Shown here piece by piece: positions 33,320 through 41,082 of a stretch of DNA of 64,000 nucleotides. The stretch comes from CAVRQM01 sp965246915. Lineage in GTDB: Bacteria; Pseudomonadota; Alphaproteobacteria; Acetobacterales; Acetobacteraceae. Position numbers and translations under genes: made by a program. Numbering within the stretch: the first letter of the stretch is position 1; each line of letters opens with the position of its first letter. Location: NCBI GenBank assembly GCA_965246915.1, contig CBDFGB010000016.1, positions 1 through 64,000 on the forward strand. Reading direction: 5' to 3'. The notes under the pieces were generated by a model. The model saw only the letters and a list, made by a program, of their open reading frames with translations, did no database searches and was not told the origin of the DNA.

Positions 33320-34768
33320 CTATGCGCCCAACCCCATCTCCGCCGCACCCATCTCCTCGCCTTCCAGGGACTGCGCGTCGCGTTCCGGCTCGGACGGGCT
33401 CTCTGCGACGCGGGTGCGGGTGCGCAGCGTCACGAACTCCTCGGCGCTGGTCGGATGGATGCCCACTGTGCGATCGAAATCCGCCTTAGTCGCGCCGCAG
33501 TTCATCGCGATCGACAGGCCCTGCATGATCTCGGCGGAGTCGTCGCCGATCATGTGGGCGCCGACCACGACCTGCGTCTGCTGGTCGACGACCAGCTTCA
33601 TCATGGTCTGCCGCTTGCGGCCGCCCAGCACATGCCGCATCGGCGTGAAGCGCGTGATGTAGATATCCGCCGCGCCGCGCGCCGCCGCCTCGTGCTCGGT
33701 CATGCCCACGGTGGCGATCGGCGGCGTGCTGAAGACGGCGGTCGCCACCTTGTCGAGCGACCAGACGCGGCGTCCGGTGCCGAACAGCCCCTCGGCCAGC
33801 GCGTGGCCTTCCGCGATGGCGACCGGCGTGAGGTTCATCCGGTTGGTGACATCGCCGATCGCATAGACGCCGTCGACGTTCGTCCGCGCCTGCGTGTCCA
33901 CGACGATCGCCCCGAAGCCGTCCAGGGTCACACCGAGCGTCTCCAGCCCTAGATTTTCGGTCAGCGGCGTCCGGCCGATGGCCGCGAACACGAGGTCGCT
34001 CGGCAGCACCGTCCCGTTGGTCAGCGCGACGTCGCCGTCAGCCGCGACCGAGGCGACCGACGTGCCGCGATGCACGGCGATCCCCTGCTCCTCTAGCGCA
34101 ACCAGGAGGCAGGCGCGCAGATCGTCGTCGAAGCCGCGCAACGGAGAGTCCTGGCGCATCACGAGGTCGACCTTGCTGCCGAGACCCGCGAAGATGCCGG
34201 CGAATTCCACGGCGATATAGCCGCCGCCGAGGATGGTCACCCGGTCGGGGCGCTCCGGCAGGAAAAATGCGTCGTCGCTGACGATGCAGTGGTCCTGGCC
34301 CGGAAAATCGGGCCGCAATGGGCGGCCACCAACGGCGACGACGATATGATCCGCAGTGACGCGCCGGCCACCCACATCGAGCGTGTGCGCGTCGACAAAG
34401 GTCGCGCGGCCCTCAAACACCGTGGCTCCGGCGCCTTCCAGCAGGCGGCGGTAGATCTCATTGAGGCGCCCGATCTCGACATCCTTGGCGGCGATTAGTT
34501 TGGACCAGTCGTGCCGGCCGGGCGTGGTGTCCCAGCCGAAACCGTGGCTGTCGACGCAGGCCGCGCCGTATTCTGCGGCCATGACCATCAGCTTTTTCGG
34601 CACGCAGCCGATGTTGACGCAGGTGCCGCCCCAGTGGCGCTCCTCGGCGATGCCCACGCGGGCGCCGTGGCTGGCGGCGATGCGAGCGCAGCGCGTGCCG
34701 CCGCTGCCCCCGCCGATGACGAAGAGGTCGAAGTGGGGCCTGGAAGTTTCCCTAGCGTCCACGAGCAT
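33320..34768 (-). CDS. gor: Glutathione-disulfide reductase
   Basis: A 482-residue FAD-dependent reductase that regenerates glutathione with NADPH. FAD motif GGGSGG is near residue 19, the redox pair Cys50/Cys55 is in GGTCVNIGCVPKK, the NADPH motif is GGGYIAVEFAG, and the partner-subunit His-Glu pair is in GIHPTSAEEF near 435. The ATG at 34768 has GGGG only 3 bases before it; a GTG at 34762 has better spacing. Either way the start lies inside the end of the membrane-protein gene upstream. The C-terminal tail (after RTRTR) is longer than usual and acidic. Confidence 0.94.
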   Translation of the reverse strand: MLVDARETSRPHFDLFVIGGGSGGTRCARIAASHGARVGIAEERHWGGTCVNIGCVPKKLMVMAAEYGAACVDSHGFGWDTTPGRHDWSKLIAAKDVEIGRLNEIYRRLLEGAGATVFEGRATFVDAHTLDVGGRRVTADHIVVAVGGRPLRPDFPGQDHCIVSDDAFFLPERPDRVTILGGGYIAVEFAGIFAGLGSKVDLVMRQDSPLRGFDDDLRACLLVALEEQGIAVHRGTSVASVAADGDVALTNGTVLPSDLVFAAIGRTPLTENLGLETLGVTLDGFGAIVVDTQARTNVDGVYAIGDVTNRMNLTPVAIAEGHALAEGLFGTGRRVWSLDKVATAVFSTPPIATVGMTEHEAAARGAADIYITRFTPMRHVLGGRKRQTMMKLVVDQQTQVVVGAHMIGDDSAEIMQGLSIAMNCGATKADFDRTVGIHPTSAEEFVTLRTRTRVAESPSEPERDAQSLEGEEMGAAEMGLGA

Positions 34769-35048
34769 GTTCCCCGTAATAAAAACCGAGAACAGCCCCT
34801 AGCAATCCGACTAAGGGAGATAGCAAGACTGCTGCAATTTTCTCGAGCCTGTCGGTTTCCAGATATCCGGTTGCGACCATCGCTATGAGGAAAAGCATCA
34901 AAAGAATAAAAACCGCGGTCAAGCCGAGGGCGATCGCTCCTCGCACCCATTCACGAGCTTTGGCGGGATCGTAAGGAAGCACTTTCGGACGAGCATCGAG
35001 CTTGCTTTGTTCATCTGCATTCTCTTCGTCGAGGTTCGCGTCCGTCAC
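34752..35048 (-). CDS. Small membrane protein of unknown function, coupled to RHH gene
   Basis: A 98-residue protein with a charged cytoplasmic N-terminus (about 35 residues, NLDEENADEQSK) and two membrane helices: GLTAVFILLMLFLIAMVATGY and AAVLLSPLVGLLGAVLGFYYG. The second helix ends in FYYGE, a pattern I have seen in several small unassigned membrane proteins. It overlaps the RHH gene (ATGA at 35045-35048) and runs 17 bases into gor. Base composition is less GC-rich than the neighbours. Function unknown; a membrane effector or regulator is possible. Confidence 0.68.
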   Translation of the reverse strand: MTDANLDEENADEQSKLDARPKVLPYDPAKAREWVRGAIALGLTAVFILLMLFLIAMVATGYLETDRLEKIAAVLLSPLVGLLGAVLGFYYGEHARGR

Positions 35049-35278
35049 TCAGAACCTGCATCCGGACGGTCCCGTACCAGCTCGGTAGCCGTTCCATTCG
35101 GCCGCTGAATGATGATCCGCGCTCGATCCCGCTCGCTCGCCGAGATCACCTCATTGAGGTTGATAGATTCGATCACAGTATTAGCGAGCGACGTCTGATT
35201 AACCTTCGCCAGGTTCCTGATCTTGTCGACAATCGCTTTCGGGAGGGTCACGGTGACCTTAACGTCCTCACGCATCAA
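35045..35278 (-). CDS. Ribbon-helix-helix (CopG/Arc-like) protein
   Basis: A 77-residue protein. The strand KVTVTLPKAIVDKI followed by two helices (IRNLAKVNQTSLANTVIESI) fits the ribbon-helix-helix DNA-binding fold of antitoxins and small repressors. The C-terminal 35 residues (RARIIIQRPNGTATELVRD) are extra and could bind a partner. No canonical toxin is adjacent; the coupled partner is the two-helix membrane protein. It probably represses its own two-gene transcript. It lies 36 bases downstream of glmU. Confidence 0.72.
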   Translation of the reverse strand: MMREDVKVTVTLPKAIVDKIRNLAKVNQTSLANTVIESINLNEVISASERDRARIIIQRPNGTATELVRDRPDAGSE

Positions 35279-35314
35279 CTCGATCCTTCCGCTACTCTCG
35301 CGCCTGCGACGCTA

Positions 35315-36637
35315 TCACGTGTGGCGCCGGCGCGCCGCCCGGAAATCCGCGGCCCGTCCCGCCTTGTCCTCCTGCCGCGCCCGGCCGAAGGCCATCGCAT
35401 CCGCCGCGACATCGCTCGTGATGACGCTGCCAGCGGCAACGATCGCGCCGTCGCCGATCGTCACCGGTGCCACCAGCACGGCGTCCGAGCCGATGAACGC
35501 GCCCTCCCCGATCGTCGTGCGGTGTTTCGCGAACCCGTCGTAGTTGCAGGTGATCGTGCCCGCCCCGACATTCGTCCGCGCCCCCACCGACGCATCACCG
35601 ATGTAGCTGAGATGGTTGGCCTTGGCGCCTTCTCCAAGCGTCGCCGCCTTCAGTTCGACGAAGTTGCCGACATGCGCGGCCGCGCCGATCTCGGTGCCCG
35701 GACGCAGCCGGGCGTAGGGGCCGATCACCGCCCCCTCGCCCACCACGCAGCCCTCCAGGTGGCTGAACGCCCGGATCCGCGCGCCGCTCGCGATCCGCAC
35801 GGCTGGTCCGAACACGACATTCGGCTCGACGGTCACGTCGGCGGCCAGCACCGTGTCGGCGGAAAAGAAAACCGTCTCGGGCGCGACCAGCGTGGCCCCG
35901 CCCTTCATCGCCGCCAGCCGGAGTCTCCGCTGCATCACCGCCTCGGCCTCGGCAAGCTCGGCGCGCGAGTTGATGCCGCGCAGTTCGTCCCAGGGCGCCT
36001 CGACGACCGCCACGCGCCACCCATCTTCGCGCGCCAGCGCCACGCAATCCGTCAAATAATATTCGCCGCGCGCATTCTCGCAGCCGACGCGAGACAACCA
36101 GTTCGCCATGTCGGCGGCACCGGCGCAAAGCACGCCGGCGTTGCATAGTCCCTCCGCGCGATCCGTCTCGGTCGCGTCAGCGTATTCGACAATGCGCTCC
36201 ACAAACCCGCCGTGACCGATGATCCGACCATAGCGGCCAGGATCCGGCGGCCGCATCGCCAGCAGCGCGAGGCCCACGTCGCCCGCGCCGCGCCGCGCCA
36301 GCAGCCGGCGCAGCGTCTCGGGGGCGATTAGCGGATTGTCGGCGTACAGCACGGCCACATCGCCCGATCGGAACAAATGCGCCGCCTGTCGCGCCGCGTG
36401 CGCGGTACCGAGCCGTTCCGTCTGCACGACCACCGTATGGGGTGCGGCGACCGCCGCCAGGGCCTCCGTGTCCGGGCCGACGACGACCACCACTCGCTCG
36501 AACACCGCGTCGCAGGCGTCAAGCAAATGCGCCAGCATGGGCCGACCAGCGATCGGATGCAGCGCCTTGGGCAGCGCGGAGCGCATCCTCGTGCCGAGGC
36601 CGGCGGCGAGGATGATCGCGGTCGCGCCAGGGTTCAT
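35315..36637 (-). CDS. glmU: Bifunctional GlcNAc-1-P uridyltransferase / GlcN-1-P acetyltransferase GlmU
   Basis: Makes UDP-GlcNAc for peptidoglycan and lipopolysaccharide. The N-terminal nucleotidyltransferase has LAAGLGTRM at residues 10-18, then LPKALHPIAGRPM, and the downstream YADNPL and NAGVLC motifs. The C-terminal left-handed beta-helix shows many hexapeptide repeats (SYIGDASVGARTNVGAGT, then NYDGFAKHRTTIGEGAFIG). Length 440 is normal. It is divergent from gph. Confidence 0.97.
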   Translation of the reverse strand: MNPGATAIILAAGLGTRMRSALPKALHPIAGRPMLAHLLDACDAVFERVVVVVGPDTEALAAVAAPHTVVVQTERLGTAHAARQAAHLFRSGDVAVLYADNPLIAPETLRRLLARRGAGDVGLALLAMRPPDPGRYGRIIGHGGFVERIVEYADATETDRAEGLCNAGVLCAGAADMANWLSRVGCENARGEYYLTDCVALAREDGWRVAVVEAPWDELRGINSRAELAEAEAVMQRRLRLAAMKGGATLVAPETVFFSADTVLAADVTVEPNVVFGPAVRIASGARIRAFSHLEGCVVGEGAVIGPYARLRPGTEIGAAAHVGNFVELKAATLGEGAKANHLSYIGDASVGARTNVGAGTITCNYDGFAKHRTTIGEGAFIGSDAVLVAPVTIGDGAIVAAGSVITSDVAADAMAFGRARQEDKAGRAADFRAARRRHT

Positions 36638-36683
36638 GTGCGTTTCGGTAGCGGGCAGGCGGCATCCGTGTCAAAGCCCGTCC

Positions 36684-37340
36684 ATGCAACGCACCCTTCT
36701 CCTCGACCTCGACGGCACGCTCGTGGACTCCGTGCCCGACCTCTCCGCCGCGCTGGCGCGGCTGATGGCCGCGCGGGGCCTCGCTCCGTTCACCTATGCC
36801 GAGGTGGCCGCGATGGTCGGCGACGGCGCGCCGGCGCTCGTGCAAAAAGCCTTCGCGGCGCGCGGCGGCACGCCCGATGCCGCCGCCATCCCGGAGTTCC
36901 TGGCAGATTATGGCGAGCACGCCGCGGAGGAGACACGCGCCTTCCCGGGCGTGGCAGACACGCTACCGGTCCTTCGGGAAGCGGGCTGGCGTCTCGCGGT
37001 GTGCACCAACAAGCCGCTTGCCCCCACGCGGTCGCTCCTGGCGGCCCTGGGGCTGGGTGGCGCGTTCGACGCCATTGGTGCCGGCGACAGTTTCCCGGTG
37101 CGCAAGCCCGATCCGGGTCATCTGCTGGCCACCCTCGCGTTGCTGGACGGCTCCGCCGAACACGCCGTGATGGTCGGCGACCATCGCAACGACGTGGTTG
37201 CCGCGGCCGGCGCGGGGATGGCCTGCGTGTTCGCGCTATGGGGCTATGGGCCGGCCAGCGCCGCGGACGGGGCAGCCGCGACCGCAAGCCGCTTCGCCGA
37301 TCTGCCCGAGGTGCTCGGCAACCTCGCGCCAGGCCGATAG
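36684..37340 (+). CDS. gph: Phosphoglycolate phosphatase
   Basis: A 218-residue HAD phosphatase. Motif I DLDGTLVDS is at residues 8-16, motif II CTNKP and motif III Lys in KPDPGHLLATL, with GDHRNDVVAA as motif IV. The helical cap is inserted after motif I. Phosphoglycolate arises in DNA repair and photorespiration. The ATG at 36684 follows family length; the frame is open further up through the glmU start region. A related HAD specificity cannot be ruled out. Confidence 0.9.
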   Translation: MQRTLLLDLDGTLVDSVPDLSAALARLMAARGLAPFTYAEVAAMVGDGAPALVQKAFAARGGTPDAAAIPEFLADYGEHAAEETRAFPGVADTLPVLREAGWRLAVCTNKPLAPTRSLLAALGLGGAFDAIGAGDSFPVRKPDPGHLLATLALLDGSAEHAVMVGDHRNDVVAAAGAGMACVFALWGYGPASAADGAAATASRFADLPEVLGNLAPGR

Positions 37341-37597
37341 GGCGATTGTCGGTCGGCCGTCTGGGTGTACTGCACCATGGGGGACCGCAGGCGCTGTTCG
37401 ACACGGCCGCCTGAACTCTCTCCGATCGCCACAAGCCGAGCGCGCGGCGCGGCGACGCGCCCGGACGGTTATTCCGTGCCAGGGATCGGTCCGACGTCGC
37501 TCGATGTCGCGCGCGTCATACGTCCCGACGCCATGAGTTCACGATGTCATGCGGCATGGCTCGATTCGCATGCGGCAAGCAGGCATACTCCGCGACC

Positions 37598-38101
37598 ATG
37601 GGCGAAAGCACAGACGTCGCGGATGAGCCGTTTCTGGCGACCGGCACGGCCGTGCCGGAGCTCCTCACGTTCTCGCTGCGCCGAGCTGCCACGGCCGCCC
37701 TGCAGGATCTCCAGGCAGGGCTCGCGCATGCGAATGTGCGGCCCATTCAGTTTGCGATTCTGACCGTTCTCGCCGATCGTCCCGGCGTGCGGCAGAGCCA
37801 ACTGAGCCCGACGCTGGGGATCCGGCGTACCAATCTCGTGCCGCTCCTGTCCGAACTGGAGGGGCGCGGCCTGTGCGAAAGGCGTCCTGTGCCCGGCGAT
37901 CGCCGGGCCGCGGCGCTGTTCCTGACCGAAGCCGGGCACACCGTTCGCGCGCAGTGCGCCCGCGAGGCCGCACTCCACGAGACTCGGCTGTGCGGCAGGA
38001 TCGGACCCGATGGCCGCGAACATCTGCTGTCCCTGCTACAGCAGCTCACCGACCGATCGGCAGGGCCTCCTGCCTCCGACGCGGTGCCGGCAAGCGAATG
38101 A
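37598..38101 (+). CDS. MarR family transcriptional regulator
   Basis: A 167-residue winged-helix regulator. QFAILTVLADRPGVRQSQLSPTLGIRRTNLVPLLSELEGRGLCERRPVPGDRR is split as recognition helix and wing (GDRR). The ATG at 37598 fits the family; the frame is open for 18 more codons. Its stop overlaps the ATG of the IlvD/Edd dehydratase gene (ATGA), so it probably controls that gene in response to its substrate. Direct repeats of CATGCGGCA lie 21 and 42 bases before the start (see findings). Confidence 0.9.
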   Translation: MGESTDVADEPFLATGTAVPELLTFSLRRAATAALQDLQAGLAHANVRPIQFAILTVLADRPGVRQSQLSPTLGIRRTNLVPLLSELEGRGLCERRPVPGDRRAAALFLTEAGHTVRAQCAREAALHETRLCGRIGPDGREHLLSLLQQLTDRSAGPPASDAVPASE

Positions 38102-39822
38102 GCGGGGCCGCCGGCGGGCTACGCAAAGGGCTGACGAGCTACGGCGATGCGGGATTCTCGCTGTTCTTGCGACGGGCGTTCATCAAGGCGATGGGCTTGG
38201 GCGACGACGCGCTCGCCCGGCCGATCGTCGGCATCGCCAATACCGCAAGCGACTACAACCCGTGCCACGGCAACGTGCCCACGCTGATCGAGGCAGCCAA
38301 GCGCGGCGTCATGTTGGCCGGCGGCCTGCCGATGGCCTTCCCCACCATTTCCTTGCATGAAAGTTTCTCCCATCCGACCAGCATGTTTCTGCGCAACCTC
38401 ATGGCGCTCGACACGGAGGAAATGATCCGCGCCCAGCCGATGGACGCGGTCATCTTGATCGGCGGTTGCGACAAGACACTGCCGGCGCAGCTGATGGGGG
38501 CGGCCAGTGCCGGGCTGCCGGCGATCGTCGTGCCGACCGGGCCGATGCTGACGGGCCAGTACAAGGGCGAGACATTGGGCGCCTGCACGGATTGCCGGCG
38601 GCTATGGGCGCAGCATCGCGCCGGCCGGCTGGACGCGGCGGAGATGGACGACATCAGCGGCCGTCTCGCGCCCACGGTCGGCACCTGCATGGTGATGGGC
38701 ACGGCGAGCACGATCGGCTGCGTCGTCGAGGCGATGGGCCTGTGCCTGCCCGGCGGCGCGACCGTGCCCGCGACCTTCGCCGACCGGACGCGGATCGCCG
38801 AGGCATCGGGGACCGCCGCCGTTCGGTTGGCCCGGACCGGTGGGCCGACCTTGCGCGATCTCATCACGCCGGCGTCCCTTCGCAACGCGATGGTGGTGCT
38901 GCAGGCGATCGGCGGGTCGACCAATGCGGTGATTCATCTGACCGCTATCGCCGGTCGGCTCGCCCTACCGTTTGACCTGGACACATTCGACGCGATCGGG
39001 CGCGAGGTGCCCGTGCTGGTGGACCTCAAGCCTTCGGGCCAGCACTACATGGAGCATTTGAACGCGGCCGGCGGCGTGTCTCGCTTGTTGCAGGAACTGC
39101 GGCCCTGGCTCGATAGCGGGACGGTGACCGTCGACGGCAGGACGCTCGATGCGGTGGCGACGGCTGCGGAGCAGGTTCCAGGTCAGACCGTGATCCGGAC
39201 CACCGAGACGGCGATCCATCGGGGCGGAGGTCTCGCCGTCCTGCGCGGCAGCCTCGCCCCTCGGGGCGCGCTGCTCAAGCGATCGGCCGCCACACCCGCG
39301 CTGCTGCGCCACGAGGGGCCGGCCCTGGTGTTCGACGGGTTGGAGGACATGGCCGCACGGCTCGACACGGACGATTTGCCGGTCACGGCCGAGAGCGTCC
39401 TCGTACTGCGCAACGCCGGTCCGATTGGGGCGCCAGGCATGCCGGAAGCCGGCGCGATCCCGATCCCGGCAAAGCTCGCGCGACAGGGCTTGCGAGACAT
39501 GCTGCGGATCTCGGATGCGCGGATGAGCGGCACGGCGTTCGGCACGATCGTCCTGCACGTCACACCGGAAGCGGCGGACGGCGGCCCGCTCGCGCTGGTG
39601 CATGATGGGGACATGGTCAGGCTCGATGCTGACGCGAGGACCATCGACCTCCTCGTCGGTGAGGCCGACCTTGCCGCACGTCGGAGCGACTGGCGTCGGC
39701 CAGCCGCTCCCCCCGGCTCAGACCGGGGCTATCTGCGGCTTTTTCTGGAGCAGGTGCTGCAGGCCGACGAAGGCTGCGACTTCCGCTTTTGCCGGCCACA
39801 CATCCTGTTGGACCCGAGGTGA
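38098..39822 (+). CDS. IlvD/Edd family dehydratase (sugar-acid dehydratase type)
   Basis: A 574-residue member of the dihydroxyacid/sugar-acid dehydratase family, an Fe-S enzyme that turns diols or aldonic acids into 2-keto acids. Cluster and metal ligands are in NPCHGN, GGCDKT and GTCMVMGTAST; AIGGSTNAVIHL and SDARMSG near the end are also diagnostic. The MarR partner and lack of ilv genes suggest catabolism of a sugar acid (arabinonate, xylonate or similar) rather than branched-chain synthesis. No aldolase or transporter is adjacent. Some IlvD proteins look alike, so specificity is open. Confidence 0.9.
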   Translation: MSGAAGGLRKGLTSYGDAGFSLFLRRAFIKAMGLGDDALARPIVGIANTASDYNPCHGNVPTLIEAAKRGVMLAGGLPMAFPTISLHESFSHPTSMFLRNLMALDTEEMIRAQPMDAVILIGGCDKTLPAQLMGAASAGLPAIVVPTGPMLTGQYKGETLGACTDCRRLWAQHRAGRLDAAEMDDISGRLAPTVGTCMVMGTASTIGCVVEAMGLCLPGGATVPATFADRTRIAEASGTAAVRLARTGGPTLRDLITPASLRNAMVVLQAIGGSTNAVIHLTAIAGRLALPFDLDTFDAIGREVPVLVDLKPSGQHYMEHLNAAGGVSRLLQELRPWLDSGTVTVDGRTLDAVATAAEQVPGQTVIRTTETAIHRGGGLAVLRGSLAPRGALLKRSAATPALLRHEGPALVFDGLEDMAARLDTDDLPVTAESVLVLRNAGPIGAPGMPEAGAIPIPAKLARQGLRDMLRISDARMSGTAFGTIVLHVTPEAADGGPLALVHDGDMVRLDADARTIDLLVGEADLAARRSDWRRPAAPPGSDRGYLRLFLEQVLQADEGCDFRFCRPHILLDPR

Positions 39823-39823
39823 A

Positions 39824-39842
39824 CGCGGGACAGCGTCCCGCG
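39824..39842. terminator. Bidirectional hairpin terminator
   Basis: A perfect 8-bp stem (CGCGGGAC / GTCCCGCG) with a 3-base loop, beginning one base after the dehydratase stop and ending 5 bases before the stop of the convergent MarR gene. No T-run, but position and strength suggest a shared terminator. Confidence 0.5.
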
Positions 39843-39847
39843 CCGTG

Positions 39848-40351
39848 TCAGCCGTGACCCGCGACGTCGCGCGTCTCGAACGATCCGCGCTCCATGCCGT
39901 CCGCCGCGGTACGGGCGATGGAGGCAAGTTCCCGATAGAACGCGGCACCGCGTGCGGTGCGGCGGGCCAGGACCCGTCGCCGATCCTCGCGATCCTCCTC
40001 GCGGGAGATCAGATCGAAATGCACCAGGCGGTCCATCACGCGGGTCACGCCCGGCCGCGAGATGTTCATCAGCTCGGCGAGGCTGCTGACGGTCAGCGTC
40101 TCATCCTGCGTGTAGATCGAGAGGAACGCAGTGAGCTGTCGGGCAGTCAGATCGCGGCCGTCCCGGCGAACCAGCGCCAGGAGCGTGTTTCGCAAAGTGT
40201 CCACACGATCGTCCTGGATCACCGAAAAGGTCGGGACCTTCGGCGGCGGCTGCCGAGGCCGAACCCGGAGAAGCGGCTCCGGATGCGGGACGATTTGCGA
40301 TGCGCTACCGCGGGACAGATGCGTTGAAGCTGGTTTTTGAGACATTCGCAT
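39848..40351 (-). CDS. MarR family transcriptional regulator
   Basis: A 167-residue regulator if started at ATG 40351, which has GAAGG five bases upstream; earlier in-frame starts at 40378 and 40390 are possible. The winged helix is DETLTVSSLAELMNISRPGVTRVMDRLVHFDLISR with the wing REEDREDRR. The first ~45 residues are basic and probably disordered. It is divergent from the 3-methyladenine glycosylase gene, with a 21-bp palindrome between them, and convergent with the dehydratase gene. Confidence 0.9.
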   Translation of the reverse strand: MRMSQKPASTHLSRGSASQIVPHPEPLLRVRPRQPPPKVPTFSVIQDDRVDTLRNTLLALVRRDGRDLTARQLTAFLSIYTQDETLTVSSLAELMNISRPGVTRVMDRLVHFDLISREEDREDRRRVLARRTARGAAFYRELASIARTAADGMERGSFETRDVAGHG

Positions 40352-40406
40352 GAGCGCCTTCGATATGAAGTGGCACATTGTGTTCGCCACGCACGATGGA
40401 TCGCAA

Positions 40407-40427
40407 CAAGATTCTTAACAAATCTTG
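40407..40427. promoter_or_regulatory. MarR-type operator palindrome between divergent genes
   Basis: CAAGATT and AATCTTG form perfect 7-bp arms around the 7-base spacer CTTAACA. This AT-rich 21-bp site lies 56 bases from the MarR start and 31 from the glycosylase ATG. Its length and symmetry fit MarR operators. TTGACA at 40425-40430 overlaps it, so binding would block a promoter. Confidence 0.7.
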
Positions 40428-40457
40428 ACAAAAAACGGTGAAGACCCGTTTTCGGGC

Positions 40458-41066
40458 ATGTTGCTGAGCGCCCGGACACTGCCTTTCGATACGGTCGACA
40501 TGGCGAGATGCCTGTTGGGCAAGCGCTTGGTTCGCGTCGGCCTTGACGACGTCGACCCGTTTGCCCCGGCGATACTCCGAATCGTCGAGACCGAGGCCTA
40601 CCCGCCCGGTGACGAGGCCGCGCATCATTATCGGCGGATAACAGAGCGTAATCGTTCGCTTTTTCTCGAACGCGGCCGGGCATATGTCTATCGCGCCTAT
40701 GGGACGTGCTGGATGCTGAACGTGGCCAGCGAGACGGAAGGGATCGGTGCGGGCGTCCTGATTCGCGCCGGCGAGCCCGAGGAGGGGATCGCGCTGATGA
40801 GCAAGCGGCGAGGCCCGGCGCCTGTCCGCGATTTGGCGCGCGGACCGGGACGACTCGCGCAAGCCATGGGGATCGACCGCTCGTTCGACGGGGCCGACCT
40901 TTGCAGTCCTGGTTCGCTGTTCCTGGCCAGTGACGCGCGCGACGTGGGGCCCGTCGGAGTAAGCGCGCGAATCGGGATCAGCCGGGCGGTCGACAGCCCG
41001 TTGCGCTTCTTCATAAAGGGCAGCCGCTTCGTGAGCGGCCCGGCATGGCTGAACGGCATGGGCTGA
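40458..41066 (+). CDS. DNA-3-methyladenine glycosylase (AAG/MPG type)
   Basis: A 202-residue glycosylase that removes alkylated purines, starting base-excision repair. Segments of the AAG family are DMARCLLGKRLVR, IVETEAYPPGDEAAHHYR (catalytic Glu in the VETEAY motif), RGRAYVYRAYGTCWMLNV, GAGVLIRAGEPEEGI and GPGRLAQAMGI. The ATG at 40458 was preferred to a TTG at 40425 that lies in the operator. Possibly regulated by the divergent MarR protein. Confidence 0.93.
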   Translation: MLLSARTLPFDTVDMARCLLGKRLVRVGLDDVDPFAPAILRIVETEAYPPGDEAAHHYRRITERNRSLFLERGRAYVYRAYGTCWMLNVASETEGIGAGVLIRAGEPEEGIALMSKRRGPAPVRDLARGPGRLAQAMGIDRSFDGADLCSPGSLFLASDARDVGPVGVSARIGISRAVDSPLRFFIKGSRFVSGPAWLNGMG

Positions 41067-41082
41067 CGCTATATTGGAGAAG

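Noticed and set aside
37873..38097. N-terminal extension of the dehydratase into the MarR gene
   Set aside because: The extension is the shadow of the MarR frame; the ATG at 38098 sits in an ATGA junction and matches the family start.
40425..40453. TTGACA as -35 box of a rightward promoter for the glycosylase
   Set aside because: The matching -10 position would fall immediately before the ATG with no TATAAT-like sequence. It may be fortuitous.
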